Below, piece by piece: positions 1-5,705 of a DNA stretch of 8,538 nt (its first letter is position 1; the number at the start of each line of letters is the position of its first letter). Under the pieces are notes generated by a model. It ran no database searches and was not told the DNA's origin. It saw only the letters and a program-made list of their open reading frames with translations. Origin of the DNA: Verrucomicrobiales bacterium (lineage in GTDB: Bacteria; Verrucomicrobiota; Verrucomicrobiia; Verrucomicrobiales; Verrucomicrobiaceae); NCBI GenBank assembly GCA_003453085.1, contig DMMK01000379.1:1-8538 (forward strand), written 5' to 3'. A program made the translations under genes and the position numbers.

Positions 1-43
1 CGCCCGAAATGTTGCAGGCCCTGGGCCTGCAACATTTCGGGCG
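1..43. repeat. Perfect inverted repeat, 20-bp arms, 3-nt spacer
   Basis: Bases 1-20 are the exact reverse complement of bases 24-43, with CTG between them. It lies inside the coding frame of the partial minus-strand gene and touches the first base of the window, so the palindrome ends exactly at the edge. A perfect hairpin this long inside a coding region is unusual. It could be a real structure or a fold-back join at a contig end. Confidence 0.95.
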
Positions 44-356
44 ACAGTCTGTTCGAGGCCGAGGAAAGCGTGATCGCCTCGCTGAAAATGGCATTCCAGT
101 CATGCCTATCCCCTTCCGCCAGATTGGCTTTCATGCACTCGATCGCCCGGTTGGGAAACACCGCCACCAGGGCTCGCAGCAGCGCTTCCTCACGCTGGTG
201 GTAGTCCATGCGCAACTGCGTCTTCGAAGCCTGATCCCGATTCATCAGCGTCTTCTTGAAAAGCATCGTCAGGCTGAAGGTCAGCATCAGCGCCAGCCCT
301 GTCACAATGGGCAGCGCGGCATAACCAAAAGTGCGCTTTGGTAAAAGTATTCTCAT
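1..356 (-). CDS. Membrane-anchored pseudopilin-operon protein, partial (C-terminus off window)
   Basis: Minus-strand reading frame that starts at 356 and is still open at base 1 (118 codons seen). The ATG overlaps the stop of the upstream pseudopilin as ATGA (353-356), and a strong Shine-Dalgarno GGAGGTG (361-367) lies 4 nt before it, so the start is well supported. The protein begins MRILLPKRTFGYAALPIVTG. A hydrophobic segment at about residues 11-33 is followed by a charged helix-like stretch (about 34-65) containing YHQREEALLRAL. This layout recalls PilX/GspK-type minor pilin components, where a TM helix leads into an 'AEAAL'-like helix, but the usual G/FxxxE prepilin cleavage motif is absent, so the family is not assigned. 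As last visible gene of the operon it probably acts with the two pseudopilins at the inner membrane. Residues 105-118 fall within a perfect inverted repeat and may be an artefact. Confidence 0.75.
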   Translation of the reverse strand, partial: MRILLPKRTFGYAALPIVTGLALMLTFSLTMLFKKTLMNRDQASKTQLRMDYHQREEALLRALVAVFPNRAIECMKANLAEGDRHDWNAIFSEAITLSSASNRLSPEMLQAQGLQHFG

Positions 357-883
357 CGGGCACCTCCGCAGTAGCTGATTTCTTCGCCGTTAGGCCCCGT
401 CAGGGTTGCCATGAGAATGCCTTCATCGGCCCGGAAAGTCGCTGCCTGCAGTCCCTGACAAATCAGCCACGAAGTCATGCTGCCATCTTCCTGCAGGGCA
501 TAAAAACGCAGGTTGGTGCCTCCGGCAGCCGGCTCAGCCGCAATGATCCGCTCCGTTGTCGTCTGCGCCGTCCCTTTGAAAAACAACCGCACTGCTCCAC
601 CTCCCGTGAGGATCGGGGATTCCCCGCCCTGCGCCCCTTCCCGGTTGGTGTAGATGAAGTAGTGGTCCGCCTGCTGAAAGATGCGGCCCAGAATGTTGCC
701 GATCTTCGGCGCCTCCTCAGCCAGGAACGACTGACGCTGAGCCAGGGCCATGAAAGTGAGATGCTGCTGCAGCATCACCACCAGCGCCCCGCTGAGCATG
801 ACCATCAGCCCCATCGCTGTGGAAATCTCCATGAGCGTGAAGCCGCGACGGCGTGCCTTTGATGATGGAGTGAGGCGTTTCAT
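353..883 (-). CDS. Pseudopilin with prepilin-type N-terminal methylation motif
   Basis: 176 aa. The N-terminus has a basic leader ending RRRG, then FTLMEISTAMG: predicted prepilin peptidase (PilD/GspO type) cleavage after G14, F15 at mature +1 (methylated in this class), and the conserved Glu at +5 (E19). A hydrophobic helix spans about residues 15-40, the usual assembly and membrane segment of type IV pilins and type II secretion pseudopilins. The C-terminal part is a globular domain with just two cysteines, C142 and C172, placed so that they could close a C-terminal disulfide loop like the D-region of many pilins. The start overlaps the previous gene by ATGA (880-883) and has only a weak SD, implying translational coupling. 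The stop overlaps the next gene the same way. It may belong to the Verrucomicrobia-specific families of clustered prepilin-like proteins ('Verru_Chthon cassette' type), but I cannot assign a subfamily. Confidence 0.88.
   Translation of the reverse strand: MKRLTPSSKARRRGFTLMEISTAMGLMVMLSGALVVMLQQHLTFMALAQRQSFLAEEAPKIGNILGRIFQQADHYFIYTNREGAQGGESPILTGGGAVRLFFKGTAQTTTERIIAAEPAAGGTNLRFYALQEDGSMTSWLICQGLQAATFRADEGILMATLTGPNGEEISYCGGAR
361..367 (-). promoter_or_regulatory. Strong Shine-Dalgarno of the partial gene at 356
   Basis: Minus-strand GGAGGTG ends 4 nt before the ATG at 356-354 and lies within the last codons of the upstream pseudopilin. It fixes the start of the partial gene. Together with the ATGA overlap it suggests efficient, coupled translation. 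Confidence 0.7.
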
Positions 884-1344
884 TGCACTCGCAGGATGGA
901 TCGGCTCTTGGTGTATTCATCTTCGCCGATCCGGTATGTCAGCACCGAATGCAGTCGCCAGACAGCCATGGCGATGGACTGATTGTCTCCGGTCTCCGAG
1001 GTGCGAAAGCGCCGCAGCACGGCAGACACCCCCTGCCCGCCAGGCAGGCGCCCCAAAGTCACCGTCTGTTCGCTCGCCACTGTCGCTCCGGCAGCCTGAG
1101 CCGGCCACGCCGAGGTATCGCCCGCCACATCCGCAAAAGGGATTCGGTTGGCCAGGGCCGTCTCCCGGCTCAGATAGGCATCCGTCAAAGTTTGCATGAT
1201 GGACCACTGATTCCCCGAGATGGCCAGCAGCGAAGCACGCATGAGTACCAGGGCCAGCATGGTGGTGAGACCCAGCGCGACGGAGACTTCGATCAAAAGG
1301 CTCCCCTGTCGGCTATGAAAGCCTGGGCGAAGCCTTGACTTCAT
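880..1344 (-). CDS. Pseudopilin with prepilin-type N-terminal methylation motif (second)
   Basis: 154 aa. The basic leader MKSRLRPGFHSRQG precedes SLLIEVSVALGL: predicted prepilin peptidase cleavage after G14, Ser at mature +1 instead of the commoner Phe/Met, and Glu at +5 (E19). A hydrophobic helix covers about residues 15-42. The remainder is a small globular domain rich in short polar stretches, with no cysteine. The start overlaps the preceding gene's stop by ATGA (1341-1344) and has a good SD, AGGAGGTG (1356-1363), 11 nt upstream. The stop overlaps the start of the next pseudopilin by ATGA. The Ser +1 and short length suggest a minor pseudopilin rather than a major subunit, which is an inference. 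Its natural partners are the neighbouring pseudopilin (353-883) and the membrane protein at 1-356. Confidence 0.86.
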   Translation of the reverse strand: MKSRLRPGFHSRQGSLLIEVSVALGLTTMLALVLMRASLLAISGNQWSIMQTLTDAYLSRETALANRIPFADVAGDTSAWPAQAAGATVASEQTVTLGRLPGGQGVSAVLRRFRTSETGDNQSIAMAVWRLHSVLTYRIGEDEYTKSRSILRVQ

Positions 1345-2426
1345 GGCCCGGTTCCCACCTCCTGAGTGCTGATCTGCCCACGGGAACTGATGACGCGGTC
1401 CACTTCAAACGTCACATAAAACAGGCGCTCGGGAGCCCGGTTAAAAAAGGGCGTGTGAGTGATGACCTCCAACGTGTACTGGCTGTCGTCCGGCGTGTAA
1501 TTGGATAGATCATCAATCGAGATGGAAAAGCTCTGCGGCACATTCGTCGGCTCTTCGACCTGCTCAGGATTGTAGTATCGACCAAATCGGCGCTCTGTAC
1601 CATTGATCAGCGTCCCTTCGGTGCCCAGCACCTGTCCACCTTTGTACACTTGCACATAGGTGCGGGAATCCGGATACAGATGCTGCAAAGACACAACGAT
1701 GGACGGAATGCGGTCAATGAACACTTGGCCCGAACTGACGTTTGCGACGGCTGCTGTCGAAACAGGCCAGATCTCGATTTTTGGCTGAAGGAGGATCGTG
1801 TCCGGCACCTGGTAGGAGGCGTAACGCACGATGGTGAAACTTTGCTCTCCATTGCCGGAACTCAGCGTGGGAGAAGTGAGCTTGTGATACAAGGGGCCAA
1901 AGACATAATCGTCGTTTTCGAGATTGGCGTCTTCCACCAGGTACTGCGGCTGATTCAAGCCTGAATAAGTCGTCGGATCAAAATTACGTCCGTTGACGGC
2001 GAGATAAACTGTACGTTCCGCCGTGCTCGTGCTGCCATCCACCAAGCCTTCCACATGAATGTTGACGGTGAAGGGACGGTCCGCCCGCGTGCGCTTGACG
2101 AACGTGGTACCCGCAGGATCGCCACGCACATAATCATCCTCTGAATTAATAGCAATGGTGGCGACAGGATTGTAGGTGCCGATAAGCTTCGTATCCAGCA
2201 GGTAGATGTTCGTATCCCAGGCTGTGCCACGGGCGAAAAGTTCATACAGGGAACCCGTTTCATTCACACGAACAGGAGCCGTGTAGCTGCCCCCCGTCCC
2301 GGTGATCGGGGTGTCATAAATCTGCCCGGTGGCCAAATCCGTCTGGCGAACCCAGGCTTCAGGGTCTTGAGCCAAGGCCGTCGCCGCCGTGGTGAAAAAA
2401 GTAAAAAAAACGTGTCTAAAATTCAT
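1341..2426 (-). CDS. Secreted beta-rich protein of unknown function, third in the pseudopilin operon
   Basis: 361 aa. Residues 1-19 form a Sec signal peptide (MNFRHVFFTFFTTAATALA, with A-L-A before Q20). The mature protein has no cysteine and no lipobox. It is rich in Thr, Val, Tyr and Gly with alternating hydrophobic stretches, as in beta-sandwich modules. Three such blocks can be seen at about residues 118-150, 245-285 and 298-345, but no named domain is recognised. The ATG lies 3 nt after the previous stop, in the same frame (TGA ATT ATG), with no Shine-Dalgarno, so translation probably depends on reinitiation. Its stop overlaps the first pseudopilin gene by ATGA. The context suggests an exported partner, tip protein or substrate of the pseudopilin system, which is an inference. 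Early codons contain T8 and T6 runs (2395-2410), a possible slippage site. Function unknown. Confidence 0.85.
   Translation of the reverse strand: MNFRHVFFTFFTTAATALAQDPEAWVRQTDLATGQIYDTPITGTGGSYTAPVRVNETGSLYELFARGTAWDTNIYLLDTKLIGTYNPVATIAINSEDDYVRGDPAGTTFVKRTRADRPFTVNIHVEGLVDGSTSTAERTVYLAVNGRNFDPTTYSGLNQPQYLVEDANLENDDYVFGPLYHKLTSPTLSSGNGEQSFTIVRYASYQVPDTILLQPKIEIWPVSTAAVANVSSGQVFIDRIPSIVVSLQHLYPDSRTYVQVYKGGQVLGTEGTLINGTERRFGRYYNPEQVEEPTNVPQSFSISIDDLSNYTPDDSQYTLEVITHTPFFNRAPERLFYVTFEVDRVISSRGQISTQEVGTGP
1356..1363 (-). promoter_or_regulatory. Shine-Dalgarno for the pseudopilin starting at 1344
   Basis: Minus-strand AGGAGGTG, a near-complete anti-SD match, with an 11-nt gap to the ATG. The spacing is somewhat long. 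It sits inside the 3' end of the 361-aa secreted-protein gene. Confidence 0.55.
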
Positions 2427-2429
2427 AAT

Positions 2430-2999
2430 TCACGGTTTTTTTGCGGCCGGATTTTCTTCTGCAGGTTCTAAAATGGTGATGGGGCCGCCCTTATAAACCG
2501 CCACCAAAAGGCGCGGATCAGTGGCGATGTTTTTAAAGAGTTCCTTCGCCTCCCGGGCATTGCCTCGCGACATGCCCAAAGACACTTCATGACCAGCCAG
2601 CCAGGAACTGTTGCGCTTGAGAAAGCTAGGCCAAAAGGTGAAATCGCCCTGCGGTTTGGCCACCACATGAGCCCGAAGCGACGCGGGCAGATGCAGAATG
2701 GAGCCCACCGGCACCAACGTGTATTTTTCCCCATCGCTAATGATGATGGATTTTGCCCACAAGGAACTTTCCACGGATGGCGGCCTGCCCACGACTGGTT
2801 TGGCCTGAGCTTCCAACTGGGATTTCAAAGACGGAGTCGCCGCCACTTTTTGTCTCAATGAATCTTCCGTGATCACATCACGTGCAGCTACGACTGGCCG
2901 CTCCTGCGCAGCCAAAGGAGCTGCGGCAATAACAGCCAGGGCTGTGATCGCCAAATTGAAGCACTGCCAAGCAGGCTTGAATGTGACCATTGAACTCAT
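2430..2999 (-). CDS. Secreted protein of unknown function, second in the pseudopilin operon
   Basis: 189 aa. The N-terminal hydrophobic segment (about residues 12-31, ending APLAAQ) reads as a Sec signal peptide with cleavage near A31. The mature part is about 158 aa: a polar, partly helical N-terminal stretch (about 40-70), then a compact mixed region with VGSILHLPASLRAHV and WLAGHEVSLGMSRGNAREAKELF. The tail is Pro/Ala/Lys-rich and ends in an A7 run (2436-2442) just before the stop. No family recognised. An ATG three codons downstream (residue 4) is an alternative start; neither has a strong SD (AAGAG lies 11 nt upstream of the first). It follows the 203-aa gene by 44 nt and precedes the 361-aa gene by 3 nt, so it shares their transcript and probably their export-related role. 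Confidence 0.82.
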   Translation of the reverse strand: MSSMVTFKPAWQCFNLAITALAVIAAAPLAAQERPVVAARDVITEDSLRQKVAATPSLKSQLEAQAKPVVGRPPSVESSLWAKSIIISDGEKYTLVPVGSILHLPASLRAHVVAKPQGDFTFWPSFLKRNSSWLAGHEVSLGMSRGNAREAKELFKNIATDPRLLVAVYKGGPITILEPAEENPAAKKP

Positions 3000-3043
3000 T
3001 TTGAGGGGGGCTCTTGCTGCGTTGCCATCCAGGGCCGCCAGCT

Positions 3044-3655
3044 TTATTCTCTGACCACTTTCGCCACTCCCTCAGGATTCGGGCTGTCTTCAAGAATCCA
3101 TTCGCCGGTGGCAAAGGTGAGTGATCCCGTAGGAATGGGCGGATCCTTCTGATATTCGCCAAGCACGTTGAAAATGCCGTTGGGCTTGTGCGCATTGCCG
3201 CCTCCCTGCCACGTGATATCAATGTCAATCGGTGCCGTGGTGGCTTTGAAAACCGCCACTGGAGAAATCAGAATCGTCTTCAGCGGGGCGGTGTTGTAGT
3301 CCTGAATGTTGCGAAATTCAATCTGACCGACCTTCTCCGATGTGTTGCAGCCACTGCCACCGGAAACACTGGCCTTCAGGTGAAACTGCCCACCGTTGCC
3401 ATTGGTTCCGGAAGAACCAGGTGCTCCCAGGGTATCACCCTTGGCCTGAATGCCGGAAAATACAAACTTATAGGCATCGCTGAGTTGGTGGTCGATTTTG
3501 AAAGGAACTTTGGTGGCAATTCGCGTCCCCGCAGTCACTCCAGGAGCCCCAAGCAGGATATCCGCCTGGGCAAACTGCACGAAAGATAGAGCTGAAAACA
3601 GGCTGAAAAGCAAAAGCTGGGGTTTCATAACATTCTCAATTTTGAATTTCCGCAT
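3044..3655 (-). CDS. Secreted glycine-rich protein of unknown function, first gene of the pseudopilin operon
   Basis: 203 aa from the first ATG. An internal ATG at 3628 (residue 10, giving 194 aa) is a serious alternative. From there the protein starts MKPQLLLFSLFSALSFVQFAQA, a textbook signal peptide with A-Q-A cleavage after residue 31 of the long form, and GAG lies 6 nt upstream. The longer start has AGG 8 nt upstream. The mature domain begins DILLGAPGVTAG, has a Gly/Ser/Asn-rich segment at about residues 76-88 (GAPGSSGTNGNGG), one cysteine at about residue 103, then predicted beta-strands. No family recognised. It is the promoter-proximal gene: an AT-rich region lies upstream and the next gene starts 44 nt after its stop. 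It could be a major secreted product or surface component of the pseudopilin system. That is inferred only from position. Confidence 0.8.
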   Translation of the reverse strand: MRKFKIENVMKPQLLLFSLFSALSFVQFAQADILLGAPGVTAGTRIATKVPFKIDHQLSDAYKFVFSGIQAKGDTLGAPGSSGTNGNGGQFHLKASVSGGSGCNTSEKVGQIEFRNIQDYNTAPLKTILISPVAVFKATTAPIDIDITWQGGGNAHKPNGIFNVLGEYQKDPPIPTGSLTFATGEWILEDSPNPEGVAKVVRE

Positions 3656-4033
3656 ATCTTTGACCTAGTCGTAGAAGAACAAGTCCATTTTGCTATCAAA
3701 ATTGATAATTTGCAATGGAAATTATGTGATTTCTATTTAACCGAATAAATAGAGGCCATTTTCCTTCTCAAAATTGCAAAACGCAAAGTGGTTTTACAGC
3801 TCTCTGACCACAAAAATGCACGGAAAGCGCCTTCAAGATCAGGTTCAGTCACTCACGTTTCCGATATTCAGCCATTTCCTGTGAATGACAAAAAAGTTTC
3901 TATGGGCCTAAAGGATGAAGGGTCCCCAAGGCCAACATCAGTCATTCACGCGACCATCTTGGAGGACATGCGGAAGGAGCCTGCTGATTGAAATGAGCCA
4001 GATAACCAACCTAACAAGCAAAGTGCTTCCAAA
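3656..4033. other. 378-bp intergenic region without a convincing gene
   Basis: It separates the pseudopilin operon from the pseudouridine synthase gene, both on the minus strand. The part next to the operon (about 3656-3790) is AT-rich and holds the candidate promoter and copies of TCAAAATTG. The remainder (3790-4033) is of ordinary composition. A 67-codon plus-strand frame (3788-3991, GTG start, no SD, no recognisable protein) is probably not a gene. Two near-identical 13-mers, TCAGTCACTCACG (3845-3857) and TCAGTCATTCACG (3938-3950), are 93 bp apart. A short hairpin AAGCA-AAG-TGCTT (4016-4028) sits just after the pseudouridine synthase stop but has no T-run, so no clear terminator is seen for that gene. 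Confidence 0.6.
3687..3715 (-). promoter_or_regulatory. Possible promoter of the secreted/pseudopilin operon
   Basis: Minus strand: TTGCAA (3715-3710; 4/6 to the -35 consensus), a 17-nt spacer, then CAAAAT (3692-3687; 4/6 to the -10). It lies about 30 nt upstream of the 3655 start in strongly AT-rich DNA. The spacer contains a perfect inverted repeat TATCAA-AA-TTGATA (3694-3707), placed where a repressor could block polymerase. Both boxes are weak matches and AT-rich DNA gives such matches by chance. Confidence 0.28.
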
Positions 4034-4765
4034 TCATGGCAGATCGCCCTTCATCCTTTTCAAAGTCTGGACCTCATGCGGGAGCAGATGACGCCAGCTT
4101 CCTTTGCCCAGCTCACCCAGAATCAAGCTGCCGACGGATACGCGCACCAGACGCAGCACCTCCAGCCCATGCGCCTCCAGCACGCGACGGATATGCCTGT
4201 TTTTACCTTCGTCCAGGGTCACGTCTAACCAACTATTCTTCACGCCTGTTCGCAGCACGGAGACACGCAGCAGGCGCAGGCTTTCACCGTCCATCCGCAC
4301 TCCGGCCCGCAGGCGTTGCAGCAGATCTTCATCCACCAGGCTGGCCACCTGGACATGGTAAGTTTTCTCCACATGCGTTTCCGGGTCGGTGATGCCGTTG
4401 GCCCAGGTATTGTCATTGGTGAACAGCAGCAGGCCTTCGCTCGCCTTGTCCAGCCGCCCGACGGGGGAAACATGCGGCAGTCCGGCTTCATGAAAACATT
4501 CATAAACAGTGGCCCGCCCTTCTTCATCGCTGGCCGTGGTGACGAGCCCCCGGGGTTTGTTCAGCATCACGTACACCCGTGCGGCCGCAGCCACGGCATC
4601 TCCAGCGACCTGGATGACATCCTGCCCCAGCCGCACCGGCTGCTCAGGATCCCGGCAGACGCGTCCGTTCAAGGTCACCTGCCCGGCTTTGATGAGGGCA
4701 AAACCCTGGCTGCGGGAGCAGTGGCCCAGTTTCGAAAGGGCGCGGGCCAGACCGGTGCGCGTCAT
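4034..4765 (-). CDS. RsuA-family rRNA pseudouridine synthase
   Basis: 243 aa. Converts a specific uridine in ribosomal RNA to pseudouridine in the cytoplasm. The order of parts is typical: an N-terminal S4 RNA-binding domain (about residues 3-50, TGLARALSKLG...IKAGQVTLNG), then the catalytic domain with NKPRGLVTT (69-77), the family signature GRLDKASEGLLLFTND (103-118) with catalytic aspartate D106, EKTYHV (133-138), and EGKNRHIRRV (186-195). The length fits the RsuA/RluB/RluE/RluF group. Whether the target is 16S (RsuA-like) or 23S (RluB/E/F-like) cannot be decided here, so no symbol is given. AGGTGAT (4769-4775) ends 3 nt before the ATG, a good SD. It lies downstream of rpmA on the same strand, but a strong terminator stands between them, so it is probably transcribed from its own promoter within 4766-4818. 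I could not pick out convincing boxes there. Confidence 0.95.
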   Translation of the reverse strand: MTRTGLARALSKLGHCSRSQGFALIKAGQVTLNGRVCRDPEQPVRLGQDVIQVAGDAVAAAARVYVMLNKPRGLVTTASDEEGRATVYECFHEAGLPHVSPVGRLDKASEGLLLFTNDNTWANGITDPETHVEKTYHVQVASLVDEDLLQRLRAGVRMDGESLRLLRVSVLRTGVKNSWLDVTLDEGKNRHIRRVLEAHGLEVLRLVRVSVGSLILGELGKGSWRHLLPHEVQTLKRMKGDLP

Positions 4766-4818
4766 GGAATCACCTGGATGAGTTGTGCGGCATACTCATG
4801 CCACAGAAAGCGAGGCAT

Positions 4819-4848
4819 AAAAAAAGCGGGCTCACAATGGAGCCCGCT
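4819..4848 (-). terminator. Rho-independent terminator of rplU-rpmA
   Basis: On the minus strand, a 9-bp GC-rich stem AGCGGGCTC / GAGCCCGCT (4825-4833 paired with 4840-4848) with a 6-nt loop is followed directly by a T7 run (4825-4819). It begins about 30 nt after the rpmA stop, a standard placement, and insulates the pseudouridine synthase gene from the ribosomal protein transcript. Confidence 0.92.
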
Positions 4849-4877
4849 CAAGATCAACAAGAGAAATGCGGAACTGA

Positions 4878-5135
<258 letters not shown>

Positions 5136-5168
5136 GACTTGATCCTCGTGTAGGTGAGATGATTGAAA

Positions 5169-5483
5169 TTAAGCGTTGATGGAGACGACCTGCACGCGGG
5201 TAAGCGGCTGACGGTGGCCTTTGGTGAGATGGTAGCCTTTGCGCTTCTTGAATTTGAAAGCGGTGACCTTGGCAGCCTTGAACTGCTTCAGCACTTTGAA
5301 TTCAACGGTAGCGCCAGCGACGGTAGGAGCACCGATCTTGATGTCTGCGCCTTCGCCGGCGGCCAGCACCTGATCGAAGGAAGCGGTTTCACCTTCAGCA
5401 ACTTCCAGCTTTTCCACGTCGACGAAGTCGCCCACGGAAGCCTTGTATTGTTTGCCACCAGTTTTGAAGATTGCGTATGCCAT
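5169..5483 (-). CDS. rplU: 50S ribosomal protein L21
   Basis: 104 aa, the usual length. L21 binds 23S rRNA in the large subunit. It begins MAYAIFKTGGKQYKASVGD, matching the canonical L21 start, and ends with the conserved basic block FKFKKRKGYHLTKGHRQPLT. The open frame extends upstream to 5702, but that extra 73-residue stretch has no L21 similarity and would reach the divergent gene, so the ATG at 5483 is chosen. The SD is weak (only CAG/AGAC-like sequence upstream), which is notable for a highly expressed gene. It is first in the rplU-rpmA operon, with a roughly 220-nt upstream region shared with the divergent lipoprotein gene. A small hairpin (TGATCT-CAGA-AGATCA, 5523-5538) lies in its probable leader. 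Confidence 0.97.
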   Translation of the reverse strand: MAYAIFKTGGKQYKASVGDFVDVEKLEVAEGETASFDQVLAAGEGADIKIGAPTVAGATVEFKVLKQFKAAKVTAFKFKKRKGYHLTKGHRQPLTRVQVVSINA

Positions 5484-5562
5484 AACGTTGTCTGCTGAAG
5501 TTTTGTCTCTGCCGCGCGGATGTGATCTCAGAAGATCAAACGGTCCGGCATCGGGGGCGACG

Positions 5563-5590
5563 ATCATGCCACACCTCAGGCCCGCGGCAA
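5563..5590 (-). promoter_or_regulatory. Possible promoter of rplU-rpmA
   Basis: Minus strand: TTGCCG (5590-5585; 4/6), a 16-nt spacer, CATGAT (5568-5563; 4/6), with an AT-rich AAAAATTC block just upstream of the -35 that could act as an UP element. It would give a leader of about 70 nt containing the 5523-5538 hairpin. Weak matches; tentative. Confidence 0.28.
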
Positions 5591-5664
5591 CCGAATTTTT
5601 GAGCTTTCGACAGGTTCCCTTCATCAACGGGCTTTTGTACGTCTGCGAAAAGCCTCGGGAAGCA

Positions 5665-5693
5665 TTGACATCGGCCCAGCAGCCCCCAATATT
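5665..5693 (+). promoter_or_regulatory. Probable promoter of the lipoprotein gene, giving an almost leaderless mRNA
   Basis: A perfect -35 TTGACA (5665-5670), a 17-nt spacer, then AATATT (5688-5693; 4/6 to the -10). Transcription would start around 5700, only about 6 nt before the ATG at 5706, and no Shine-Dalgarno is present. This agrees with leaderless-type translation, or with a true start further downstream. Confidence 0.5.
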
Positions 5694-5705
5694 ACTCCCC
5701 ACTTC

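Noticed and set aside
338..862. 174-codon plus-strand frame opposite the pseudopilin
   Set aside because: The minus-strand frame has a clear prepilin motif and operon overlaps. The plus-strand product is Arg/His/Pro-rich with no family features.
3788..3991. 67-codon plus-strand frame with GTG start
   Set aside because: No SD, no recognisable protein features, start in the AT-rich block; not listed as a gene, though a small protein cannot be fully excluded.
5484..5702. N-terminal extension of L21 to an ATG at 5702
   Set aside because: L21 proteins begin at MAYAIFKTGG; the added 73 residues have no L21 similarity and would leave no room for the divergent promoter region.
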